This document shows, piece after piece, positions 44,297 to 52,441 of a stretch of DNA of 64,000 nucleotides (the first letter of the stretch is position 1; the number at the start of each line of letters is the position of its first letter). The position numbers were made by a program, and so were the translations under genes. This DNA comes from Hoeflea_A sp965216535 (GTDB lineage Bacteria; Pseudomonadota; Alphaproteobacteria; Rhizobiales; Rhizobiaceae): assembly GCA_965216535.1 (NCBI GenBank), contig OZ244175.1, positions 1,922,001-1,986,000 of the forward strand, read 5' to 3'. The notes under the pieces were generated by a model. That model had not been told where the DNA came from, did not search any database, and saw nothing but the letters and a program-made list of their open reading frames with translations.

Positions 44297-45301
44297 ATGA
44301 AAAAACTGCTGGGTGCCGTATCGGCCGTAGCTATCGTGATGTCGGCAGGCCAGGCGATGGCCGATTGTGACGATGGAGAAATCGTCATCAAGTTCAGCCA
44401 CGTCACCGCCGACTCAGGCCATCCGAAAGGTGACGCAGCGCGCGCCATCGCTGATCGGATCAACCAGGAAATGAACGGCAAGGCCTGTATGGAGGTCTAT
44501 CCGAGTTCCACCCTCTTCGACGACGACAAGGTCATGGAAGCGCTGCTTCTCGGGGACGTCCAGGTGGCTGCGCCGTCACTGTCGAAATTCGAAGCCTACA
44601 CCAAGAAATACCGGCTGTTCGATCTGCCGTTCCTGTTCTCGTCGATGGACGCGGTCAACACCTTCACCCAGGGGCCGGTCGGGCAGGAACTGCTGGGTGC
44701 CGTGGAAGACAAGGGCTACACCGGTCTCGGCTATATCTATAACGGGCTGAAGCACTTTTCCGCCAACAAGCCGCTCATGACCCCGAAAGATGCTCACGGC
44801 CTGAAATTCCGGGTCCAGACTTCGGATGTCGCCGTCGCGATGATCGAGGCGATGGATGCGTCGGCACAAAAACTCGCCTTCAAGGAGGTCTACGGCGCGC
44901 TGCAGACCGGCGTTGTGGACGGACAGGAAAACACCTGGTCCAACATCTACAAGCAGAAGTTCTTTGAGGTGCAGGATGGCGTCACGGAAACGAACCACCA
45001 GCTCCTGACCTACCTGGCAATTACCTCGACGGAATGGCTCGACAGCCTGCCGCAGGATGTGCGCGAGCAGTTCGTGACGATCTTCGGCGAGGAAGTGCAG
45101 AAGGCCAATGCCCAAGCCACCGCCATCAACGAAAAGGCCAAGGAAGGCATCATCGCCGCCGGCGGCGAAATCCGTCAGCTGACGCCGGAAGAACGCCAGG
45201 TCTGGGTCGACACGATGAAGCCCGTCTGGGAGGAGTTCGAGGACGATATCGGCAAGTCGGTCATCGACGCTGCCGTAGCCGCCAACAACACCGGCTCCTG
45301 A
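44297..45301 (+). CDS. dctP: TRAP transporter binding protein DctP
   Basis: This 334-residue periplasmic receptor has a signal peptide (MKKLLGAVSAVAIVMSAGQAMA|DC). It keeps the DctP landmarks GHPKGDAARAIADRIN, GLKFRVQTSDV (carboxylate-binding Arg) and GVVDGQENTWSNIY. DctP-type receptors bind C4-dicarboxylates or related organic acids. GGAGGTCAAA precedes the ATG at 44297; longer in-frame readings lack the signal peptide. Confidence 0.92.
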   Translation: MKKLLGAVSAVAIVMSAGQAMADCDDGEIVIKFSHVTADSGHPKGDAARAIADRINQEMNGKACMEVYPSSTLFDDDKVMEALLLGDVQVAAPSLSKFEAYTKKYRLFDLPFLFSSMDAVNTFTQGPVGQELLGAVEDKGYTGLGYIYNGLKHFSANKPLMTPKDAHGLKFRVQTSDVAVAMIEAMDASAQKLAFKEVYGALQTGVVDGQENTWSNIYKQKFFEVQDGVTETNHQLLTYLAITSTEWLDSLPQDVREQFVTIFGEEVQKANAQATAINEKAKEGIIAAGGEIRQLTPEERQVWVDTMKPVWEEFEDDIGKSVIDAAVAANNTGS

Positions 45302-45322
45302 CCAATCCCAAATCGATAAACC

Positions 45323-45348
45323 GAATGTCCGCCTTCGGGCGGGCATTC
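45323..45348 (+). terminator. Intercistronic hairpin between dctP and dctQ
   Basis: GAATGTCCGCC/GGCGGGCATTC pairs at 10 of 11 positions around a TTCG loop. Without a T-run it is more likely an mRNA stabiliser or partial attenuator that keeps the receptor in excess. Confidence 0.6.
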
Positions 45349-45394
45349 AGCCAGCCGTCGTCCTCAGCTTGCCGGCCGACGGGAAGGGGGAACC

Positions 45395-46075
45395 ATGGGC
45401 GTTTATGGGCTCTATGCCGTGATGCTGCTGATCGTCGCGGCGCTTTTCATTATCGAACGTTCCCATCCGGACGCAGTGACGCGGTTCGAGGAAAACGTAC
45501 TGGCGACGCTGATGGCCATGATCACCATCGTGTCGTTTGTACAGGTGATTGCGCGCTACGGCTTCAATACGGGCTGGGGTGGGGCGCTCGAATTTACCCG
45601 CGTTCTGTTTGCCTGGATGATCCTGTTCGGCATGAGCTACGGGATCAAAATGGGCTCGCATCTGGGCGTCGATGTGTTCATTCGAATGTTGCCGCAGAAA
45701 CTGTTCCGGGCGGCGGCCCTGTTCGGGGCGCTGTGCGCGGTGCTCTACGCGGTCACGCTGATGTCCGCCGCCTGGCTTAACCTGTTCGGCGCCGAAACCA
45801 AGGGCGGTGCGATGCACTATTGGGGCAAGATGTTCCAGATCGGCATCGGCCTCGACGACTTGCGCTATCCGGAATGGATGCAGGAGACCTTCGGTCTGCA
45901 GGAGCGGGTGCAGCGCTGGATTGCCTATCTGATCCTGCCGATCGGCCTGGCCCTGTTCGCCTTTCGAAGCCTGCAGGCGATGTTGATGATCTGGACCGGC
46001 GATCGCACCATGATCATTGCCAGCCACGAGGCGGAAGAGCTGGTGGCTGAAAACAAAGACATTCTCAAGGACTGA
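45395..46075 (+). CDS. dctQ: TRAP transporter small permease DctQ
   Basis: This 226-residue membrane protein has four predicted TM segments and the DctQ-typical FTRVLFAWMILFGMSYGIKMGSHLGVDVF. An insertion of about 40 polar residues before the last TM (GAMHYWGKMFQIGIG...) makes it longer than many DctQ proteins. AAGGGGGAAC precedes the ATG. Confidence 0.9.
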   Translation: MGVYGLYAVMLLIVAALFIIERSHPDAVTRFEENVLATLMAMITIVSFVQVIARYGFNTGWGGALEFTRVLFAWMILFGMSYGIKMGSHLGVDVFIRMLPQKLFRAAALFGALCAVLYAVTLMSAAWLNLFGAETKGGAMHYWGKMFQIGIGLDDLRYPEWMQETFGLQERVQRWIAYLILPIGLALFAFRSLQAMLMIWTGDRTMIIASHEAEELVAENKDILKD

Positions 46076-46079
46076 TCCC

Positions 46080-47696
46080 ATGGACGCCATTGTACTTTTC
46101 GTCCTGGTTCTGGGACTGCTTTTTCTCGGTGTACCCGTTGCTGTCTCGCTGGGGCTCTCGTCGATCCTGGTGATCGCTTTCTTCTCCGACGACTCCATGT
46201 CGTCGGTCGCGCTGCAACTGTTCACGGCGTCACAGAATTACACGCTGCTGGCCATCCCCTTCTTCATTCTGGCCTCGGCCTTCATGTCGACCGGTGGCGT
46301 TGCCAGACGCATTATCCGCTTCGCCATTGCGACTGTCGGACACTTCCGTGGCGGGCTGGCCATGGCAAGCGTTCTTGCCTGCATGCTGTTTGCGGCGCTT
46401 TCCGGTTCATCGCCTGCAACGGTGGTTGCCATCGGCACCATCGCCATCGCTGGAATGCGGCAGGTGGGCTACACCAAGGAGTTTGCCTCCGGCGTCATCG
46501 CCAATGCCGGGACGCTCGGGATCCTCATCCCGCCGTCCATCGTGATGGTGGTCTATTCCGCTGCAACGGATGTTTCCGTTGGACGCATGTTCCTCGCCGG
46601 CGTGGTGCCCGGCATCGTCGCCGGACTGATGCTGATGATCGCCATCTACATCATGGCGCGGATCAAGGGACTGCCCGCGGAGCCCTGGAAGGGCTTCATG
46701 GAAATCATTGAAGGCGGCAAGGAGGCCGGCTGGGGCCTGTTCCTCATCATCATCATCCTCGGCGGCATCTATGGCGGCGTGTTCACCCCGACCGAAGCCG
46801 CGGCCGTCGCGGCGGTCTACGCCTTCTTCATTGCCCTGTTCATCTACCGCGACATGGGTCCGATGAAAGACGTTCCCTGGGTCAGCGATGACGATACAAA
46901 GAAGGCACGGGTCGGCTTTTCGGCCAGTGTCTATGGCATTGCCTTCTTCTTCGTCTGGATGATCCTGTCGTTTTTCGCCACGGCGGAGTCCGGTACGGTT
47001 ACTGTGGGGGATCGGGCGCTGCTTGGTTTGATCCTGTCGCTGGTGATCGCTGCGCTTTACGTGCCGTGGCGCGGCCAGGTCGGTGTGCACCACACGCCCG
47101 CCTTTCTTCTGGCCGGCCTGCCGATCTGGGGCCGCAATCTTGCATTGATGGGCCGCAACTCGCTGGCGGTGTTCTTCAACGAAGATACGCGGCGGGTGAT
47201 GGTGGATGCCTCCAAGACGACCATCATGCTGATGTTCATCATCGTCAACGCGCTGCTGTTCGCTCACGTCTTGACGGGTGAGCGGATCCCGCAGCACATC
47301 ACCGAGCTGATGGTCGACGCCGGCTTCACCTGGTTCACCTTCCTGATTGCCGTCAACGTGTTGCTGCTGCTTGGCGGCCAGTTCATGGAACCGTCCGGCC
47401 TGTTGCTCATCGTGGCACCCGTGGTCTTCCCGATCGCCATGGAGCTCGGCGTCGATCCGGTGCATCTCGGCATCATCATGGTGGTCAACATGGAAATCGG
47501 CATGATCACGCCGCCGATCGGTCTCAACCTGTTCGTGACGTCCGGCATTACCGGAATGAGTCTCGCCCAGGTCGTCAAGGCGGCGCTGCCCTTCGTGGCC
47601 GTGCTTTTCGCCTTCCTGATCCTGGTGACCTATCTACCGGCGCTGTCGACGATGTTGCCTTACGCGCTGATGGGGCCGGAGATCGTCACGCGGTAG
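46080..47696 (+). CDS. dctM: TRAP transporter large permease DctM
   Basis: This 538-residue, about 12-TM Na+-coupled permease has the family segments PFFILASAFMSTGGVARRI, GTLGILIPPSIVMVVY and MEIGMITPPIGLNLFV. It is about 100 residues longer than the usual DctM because of a central insertion. The start at 46080 is 4 nt after dctQ. Confidence 0.92.
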   Translation: MDAIVLFVLVLGLLFLGVPVAVSLGLSSILVIAFFSDDSMSSVALQLFTASQNYTLLAIPFFILASAFMSTGGVARRIIRFAIATVGHFRGGLAMASVLACMLFAALSGSSPATVVAIGTIAIAGMRQVGYTKEFASGVIANAGTLGILIPPSIVMVVYSAATDVSVGRMFLAGVVPGIVAGLMLMIAIYIMARIKGLPAEPWKGFMEIIEGGKEAGWGLFLIIIILGGIYGGVFTPTEAAAVAAVYAFFIALFIYRDMGPMKDVPWVSDDDTKKARVGFSASVYGIAFFFVWMILSFFATAESGTVTVGDRALLGLILSLVIAALYVPWRGQVGVHHTPAFLLAGLPIWGRNLALMGRNSLAVFFNEDTRRVMVDASKTTIMLMFIIVNALLFAHVLTGERIPQHITELMVDAGFTWFTFLIAVNVLLLLGGQFMEPSGLLLIVAPVVFPIAMELGVDPVHLGIIMVVNMEIGMITPPIGLNLFVTSGITGMSLAQVVKAALPFVAVLFAFLILVTYLPALSTMLPYALMGPEIVTR

Positions 47697-47751
47697 TTAA
47701 GGTGCTCATACCTGACGAGTTAACCAGTTAGAAGTGTAATTCTAATTCTGT

Positions 47752-47779
47752 TTCCAGGCTCATCCAACTGGGCCTGGAA
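47752..47779 (+). terminator. Hairpin after dctM
   Basis: TTCCAGGC/GCCTGGAA, an 8-bp perfect stem with a 12-nt loop, 55 nt past the dctM stop. No T-run follows, so its role as a terminator is uncertain. Confidence 0.4.
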
Positions 47780-47833
47780 CTCCGGGATGCGCTGCTTTCA
47801 TGCGTTAAACTCGTAGGTTATAGCTGTTGCGAT

Positions 47834-48664
47834 ATGGCACCTAACCTCTTTGAACCACCACTTTATGCCTCGATAACCGAGCAGCTTTCGGAGACGTTCC
47901 TATCGTTGACGTTCGACGCCAGCGGCGAGCTTCTTATCGGTTGGACCGATCGCAAAGGCAGATTGACGGTGGATTGTTTCCACCATGGCGTGGCCATAAG
48001 AGCGCGAGAAAATACGGAAGGATATCATTATCCAATCGTACAGCGATTTGGTGATGGCCGCTGGCTTACCGTAGAAGCGCGCAGCCGCCGAAACCGCCGC
48101 AATGCGCAGGTCCTTTCTGCAGATTTTGAGAGGCAGTGCAGGTTCACCGTGGGCGATGCAATTGAGCAGATCATCGTCGATCGGAAGAACCGAATTTGGA
48201 TTGGTTACTTCGATGAATCTGGTGGAGCGGGCCTGCGCCGTTATTCAGATCTCGGCGAGCTGACTTTTGATTTCAACCAAAATAGCGGTCTAAACATCTT
48301 CGATCTCTACGCGATGACGATTGATAGGCAGGGCTCCATTTGGGTTTATCCCTATACTGATTTCTATCTCGCATGTGTGACGGACGACCGAGTTGAGATT
48401 ATTTTGGAAGAAAGCCCGGTTGCCGGCGCTTCGGCTATTTCGGTCGGCGGTCACCACGCTGCTTTTTTTGGTCGCTACAACAGCTACGAAATAACCGTTT
48501 GCGACCTCCGAAGCGGTAGGTCGGCGGAAGTGTCATTGATAAACGGTGAAAGAGAAATCGAGTACTCGCATACCGCAACTTTCGGCGACAGGATCGCTGT
48601 CTTGTGGCAAAACAATATCTATCGTTTCCAATTGAAGGACCTCATAGCGGCATCCGGTTTCTGA
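47834..48664 (+). CDS. Hypothetical protein, beta-propeller-like repeats
   Basis: I do not recognise this 276-residue protein. It has repeated short strands of the type DRKNRIWIGYFDESG and DRQGSIWVYPY, as in sensor-type beta-propellers (Reg_prop/WD-like). There is no signal peptide or TM segment. Base use is AT-richer than in its neighbours, and there is no strong ribosome site, which fits acquired or weakly expressed DNA. Confidence 0.6.
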   Translation: MAPNLFEPPLYASITEQLSETFLSLTFDASGELLIGWTDRKGRLTVDCFHHGVAIRARENTEGYHYPIVQRFGDGRWLTVEARSRRNRRNAQVLSADFERQCRFTVGDAIEQIIVDRKNRIWIGYFDESGGAGLRRYSDLGELTFDFNQNSGLNIFDLYAMTIDRQGSIWVYPYTDFYLACVTDDRVEIILEESPVAGASAISVGGHHAAFFGRYNSYEITVCDLRSGRSAEVSLINGEREIEYSHTATFGDRIAVLWQNNIYRFQLKDLIAASGF

Positions 48665-48692
48665 TACTTTTCCGTATCGGCGCAAATGTTGA

Positions 48693-49925
48693 TCAGGTGC
48701 CCTTCTGCTCCTCGACGAAATCGGCGATGCGGCGAATGGCCTCCGATATGCGGTCGTCAGACGCGGCACAGGACAGGCGAATATAGCCTTCGCCGAGCGT
48801 GCCGAAATCCGGGCCGCCAACCAGGGCAACGCCCTTGTCATCCAGAAGCCGCCCGGCCAGTTCCTTGGCGGGGATGCCCAGTTCCGTCACATTCGGGAAA
48901 GCATAGAATGCACCCTTCGGAACTGCGCAACTGAGGCCCGGAATGGCATTGAGCCCCTCGACCACCAGTTGGCGGCGCCGGTCGAAGGCGGCGATCATGG
49001 TCTCGACCTCAGTCTGCGGGCCGTCGATGGCGGCGATGCCGGCAAACTGGCTGGGCGTGTTGACGCAGGACCAGCAATTGACCGCCAGTTTGCGAACCTT
49101 GTCGTAGAGGTTGTTGCCCTCTGGCCCGGTCGGCCAGATCGACCAGCCCATGCGCCAACCGGTCATCGCCCAGGTCTTGGACCAGCCATTGAGGACGATG
49201 AGCCGGTTGCGGATTTCCGGGAAAGTCAGCAGCGATGTGTGTGTTTCGCCGTCATAGGTCATGACGTCGTAGATCTCGTCGGACATGATTGCCACGTTGG
49301 GGAAATCTGCAAGGCCGGCCACGAGTTTTTCGATCTCTGAGCGTGGTGTGACGCCGCCGGTCGGATTTGCTGGCGAATTGACGATCAGGAGCCGCGTGCG
49401 CGGCGTGATCTTGGACAGTGTCTCCTCGGCCGAAAAGGCAAAGCCGTTTTCCTCCCGGATCGGCACCGGAATCGCTTCCGCCCCCGTATAGTCGATCATC
49501 GATCGGTAGATCGGAAAGCCGGGGTCGGGATAGAGGATCTCGGTGCCCGGTTCGCCGAACATGGTGATGGCAGCAAACATGGTCGGCTTGCCGCCGGGCA
49601 TGATCATCACACTGTCGGGCGAGATTTCGACGCCCGTGGTCGTCAGTGTGCGTCGCGCCACTGCTTCGCGGGTCGCCGGCAGGCCGTTGGCCGGCGTATA
49701 GCCGTGCTGGCCGTCGCGCAGCGCCTTGACTGCCGCTTCGACGATATGTGGCGGCGTCGGGAAGTCGGGCTGGCCGATGCCCAGATTGACCACGTCGCGG
49801 CCGGTCGCGGCGAGTGCTGCCGCGCGTGCCAGTACGGCAAAGGCGTTTTCTTCTCCAATGCGGTCGAATGCGGCGACTGTCTGCAAGGCTTGCTCTCCAA
49901 ATGACTTGTTTCGGCGCGCATTCAT
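48693..49925 (-). CDS. Class I/II aminotransferase (aspartate-type)
   Basis: This 410-residue PLP enzyme has the class I pattern: NSPANPTGGV, SDEIYDVMTYDGE and the PLP lysine Lys250 in GWSKTWAMTGWRMGW. It also has the C-terminal carboxylate-binding Arg in EGYIRLSCA. It transfers amino groups between an amino acid and a 2-oxo acid; the substrate is not resolved. It is divergent from the GNAT gene with 38 nt between start codons. Confidence 0.9.
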   Translation of the reverse strand: MNARRNKSFGEQALQTVAAFDRIGEENAFAVLARAAALAATGRDVVNLGIGQPDFPTPPHIVEAAVKALRDGQHGYTPANGLPATREAVARRTLTTTGVEISPDSVMIMPGGKPTMFAAITMFGEPGTEILYPDPGFPIYRSMIDYTGAEAIPVPIREENGFAFSAEETLSKITPRTRLLIVNSPANPTGGVTPRSEIEKLVAGLADFPNVAIMSDEIYDVMTYDGETHTSLLTFPEIRNRLIVLNGWSKTWAMTGWRMGWSIWPTGPEGNNLYDKVRKLAVNCWSCVNTPSQFAGIAAIDGPQTEVETMIAAFDRRRQLVVEGLNAIPGLSCAVPKGAFYAFPNVTELGIPAKELAGRLLDDKGVALVGGPDFGTLGEGYIRLSCAASDDRISEAIRRIADFVEEQKGT

Positions 49926-49963
49926 GGCCTAATGGAGAGATCAATTCAACGGGACGTTACCGA

Positions 49964-50635
49964 ATGGACGATCTTTCCGCCTGGGCCGGATGTACGCGAC
50001 CGCCGCGCGAGCCGCTGGAGGGTCGCTATGTTCGGCTGGAGCCGATCAATGCGGCCCGGCACGGCGACGGTCTGTTTGCCTGCGCCACGATGGCGGGCGA
50101 AGCGGACCGCTTTACCTATCTGCCGGACATTCCGCCGGGTGGCCGGGCCGATCTGCAGCCCTGGCTGGAATGGGCGGAGGCCAGCGACGATCCGATGTTC
50201 TTTGCCACCATCGACCGGGCCAGCGGCAAGGTCGGCGGCCGGCAGAGCCTGATGCGCATCGACGAACGCAATGGCGTCATCGAGACAGGCCATATTTATT
50301 GGAGTGGCGTCGTGGCGCGGCAAAGAGCCGCCACCGAAGCGTTTTTCCTGTTTGCAAAACTGGTGTTCGACGAGCTCGGTTATCGCCGTTTCGAATGGAA
50401 ATGCGACAACGCCAACGAACCATCAAAACGCGCCGCCCTTCGCTTCGGTATGACCCATGAGGGCGTGTTCCGTCAGGCCGTCGTGGTCAAGGGGCGCAAT
50501 CGGGACACCGCCTGGTATTCGATAATCGACAAGGAATGGCCGGCGCTGAAGTCGCGTTTCGAAGCCTGGCTCGATCCGACCAATTTCGATGCGCAGGGCC
50601 AACAATTGCGCAAACTTGAATCCATCTCGAAGTGA
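49964..50635 (+). CDS. GNAT-family N-acetyltransferase (RimJ/RimL type)
   Basis: This 223-residue GNAT protein begins with LEGRYVRLEPINAARHGDGLF, the RimJ/L-type opening. It has the acceptor-side segment NGVIETGHIYWSGVV and the C-terminal NANEPSKRAALRFGMTHEGVFRQA typical of amine- or peptide-acetylating members. The ATG at 49964 is preferred over in-frame upstream ones that overlap the divergent gene. Target unknown. Confidence 0.85.
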   Translation: MDDLSAWAGCTRPPREPLEGRYVRLEPINAARHGDGLFACATMAGEADRFTYLPDIPPGGRADLQPWLEWAEASDDPMFFATIDRASGKVGGRQSLMRIDERNGVIETGHIYWSGVVARQRAATEAFFLFAKLVFDELGYRRFEWKCDNANEPSKRAALRFGMTHEGVFRQAVVVKGRNRDTAWYSIIDKEWPALKSRFEAWLDPTNFDAQGQQLRKLESISK

Positions 50636-50671
50636 CTTAGGTTCTGAGACACGAGATGCAGGAGTAACAGC

Positions 50672-50884
50672 GTGCCCAAGCGCAGTTCCATCAATGCAGC
50701 CATAGCCGCTGCCATCATCCTTGCCCTGGTCGCGGTGGTCTTCTTGGCCTTGCCGCCGATCGTGCTTGCCCTTGGCGAGATCTCACCCTGGCTGGGTTAC
50801 GCCGTGACCGTGATTTTCATCCTTGGTTTTTTTGGAATTTTCTGGGTCAGAAGCAGATATCAGAAAACCGGTGACGGTTCTTGA
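50672..50884 (+). CDS. Small two-TM membrane protein
   Basis: A 70-residue protein of two hydrophobic helices (about 7-34 and 41-60) with a basic tail. The GTG start has CAGGAG upstream, so translation is credible. It follows the GNAT gene by 36 nt, probably in one transcript. The family is not recognised. The 280 bp that follow are non-coding apart from the operator noted next. Confidence 0.65.
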   Translation: MPKRSSINAAIAAAIILALVAVVFLALPPIVLALGEISPWLGYAVTVIFILGFFGIFWVRSRYQKTGDGS

Positions 50885-51121
50885 GCAGGGCATTCGGTCC
50901 TGGTTCCTTGCAGGCTTCGCCCGGCGCTTAGGTCCTGTTCCAAAATCACATTCGATCCTTTTCGTGATTGAGTGATTGTCAGATCGAAGCCCCTCGACTG
51001 CCGACTTCAACCTCGATGCCGACCGATTTATCGACGGGCGGAACGCGCCTGTCTTTTTTTTGAAAGCTGAAAAGTAGGCCCAAACGGAGCCGCGAAAATC
51101 CCGCTTGACAGGATCTCGCTA

Positions 51122-51147
51122 TTTATTTAATTGCAGTAATTAATAAA
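51122..51147. promoter_or_regulatory. AT-rich dyad, possible ROK operator
   Basis: TTTATTTAATT-GCAGT-AATTAATAAA is an AT-rich dyad with one bulged T, 17 nt upstream of the ROK gene, in otherwise GC-rich DNA. ROK/NagC-type repressors commonly use such AT-rich dyads and autoregulate. The site is not matched to a specific consensus. Confidence 0.4.
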
Positions 51148-51163
51148 ATAGTGAGGATCGGTT

Positions 51164-52441
51164 TTGGTGAAATTGAGAGGGATACCCGGCGGTCGAAATG
51201 TCGACACCACCCGGAATTTCAACCGGGCGAGCGTCATGAAGCTGGTTCTTGAAAATTCGGGCATTGACCGAACTCGACTGGCGGAAGCAACCGGCCTGAC
51301 CGGGGCGGCCGTGACAAGGATCGTCCAGGAGCTGATGACCGCTGAATTGCTGGCCGATACCGGCACGCTTGATGAGTCGGGCGGCCGTGGGCGCCGGCGT
51401 ACCGGATTAAAGATCGCCGGTGGTGGTGGATATGTGCTTGGTCTTGGCATCGTGGCATTCAATTCGAGCGTCGCGCTGACAGACATTTCGGGCAGAACAA
51501 TCGACACGGTTGCCGTTGAGCCGTCGCAAATCTCGGACCCGACGCGAACTCTTGATGAGATCACTGATGCTGCTAAATCCCTGATCGAAAAACATAATTT
51601 GCGCGAAGACAGGGTGTTCGCCGCCGGCGCCGCGATCGCTGGATACCTGGATCGCAGGGGCGAGATCTGGGAACGGTCGCCCTATCTTGGTTGGCCGGAG
51701 TTCAACATCCAACGCAGTCTGTCCCAACGGCTCGGCCTGGAAATCACGGTTGAAAACGTAAACCGCTGTATTGCCGTGGCGGAAAGCCGGATGGGGTGTT
51801 GCCAAGGAGCGCGTGAAGTCCTTCTTGTCCGGGCAGCACTCGGACTGGGTGGCGCGATCATATCCTCAGGGGAAATTCTCCGCGGGCAGAACAATCAAGC
51901 CGGCCAGATCGGTCATATACCGGTCGATCCCGATGGTGCCGTGTGTTCATGCGGTAAACGCGGTTGCCTCAACACCCTGGCTTCGGGCTCAGCGATTTTG
52001 AATGAACTTGGAATCGCAAAATCAACCGACGCCAGTCCCGGCCAGACGGAAGGGCAGGAGCGCGAGCTTCGCAATGTCCTGTCACGCTCGCTCGAAAACG
52101 ACAAGGCTGCCATCGATGCCATACGGCGGGCTGGCGATGCGCTTGCCAAGCACTGCGCCGGTCTCATTCACTCTATAGACCCTCAGACGATCGTTCTGAC
52201 AGGACCGCTGGGACGGAACAGCATTTACTGCGATGCTTTCCAAACCGGACTTGCCCGTCGCGGTATTGCCTGTGACATCGTCACAGCGCACGAAACACGG
52301 ATCACTGCTCCGGCGCAGGCCGCTTCTGCGCTTGCATTGTCGACTTGCGTGTATTCGCCATCATTCGATGTTCAGCGGCTCCTGGCCGCCGGGCATTCCG
52401 AAGGAGGTGAGGGCGATGGCGGGAAGGCGCGGGTTCTGTGA
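51164..52441 (+). CDS. ROK-family transcriptional regulator
   Basis: This 425-residue NagC/XylR-type protein has an N-terminal MarR-like winged HTH (about 20-70, SGIDRTRLAEATGLTGAAVTRIV) and a ROK domain with a zinc-binding motif CSCGKRGC at about residue 265. In the usual CxCGxxGCxE pattern the last Glu is Asn here. ROK regulators bind sugars or sugar phosphates. The start is TTG (51164) or GTG one codon later, after GAGGA. It overlaps the following permease gene by 4 nt, so it is the first gene of the sulfatase operon and probably its regulator. Confidence 0.88.
   Translation: MVKLRGIPGGRNVDTTRNFNRASVMKLVLENSGIDRTRLAEATGLTGAAVTRIVQELMTAELLADTGTLDESGGRGRRRTGLKIAGGGGYVLGLGIVAFNSSVALTDISGRTIDTVAVEPSQISDPTRTLDEITDAAKSLIEKHNLREDRVFAAGAAIAGYLDRRGEIWERSPYLGWPEFNIQRSLSQRLGLEITVENVNRCIAVAESRMGCCQGAREVLLVRAALGLGGAIISSGEILRGQNNQAGQIGHIPVDPDGAVCSCGKRGCLNTLASGSAILNELGIAKSTDASPGQTEGQERELRNVLSRSLENDKAAIDAIRRAGDALAKHCAGLIHSIDPQTIVLTGPLGRNSIYCDAFQTGLARRGIACDIVTAHETRITAPAQAASALALSTCVYSPSFDVQRLLAAGHSEGGEGDGGKARVL

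Noticed and set aside
46407..47465. A 352-codon open frame opposite dctM
   Set aside because: It is extremely His/Asp/Gln-rich, as expected from the complement of a membrane-protein gene.
50935..50990. AT-richer intergenic stretch after the small membrane protein considered as another repeat copy
   Set aside because: It does not match the ends of the MITE-like element and shows no clear inverted repeats.
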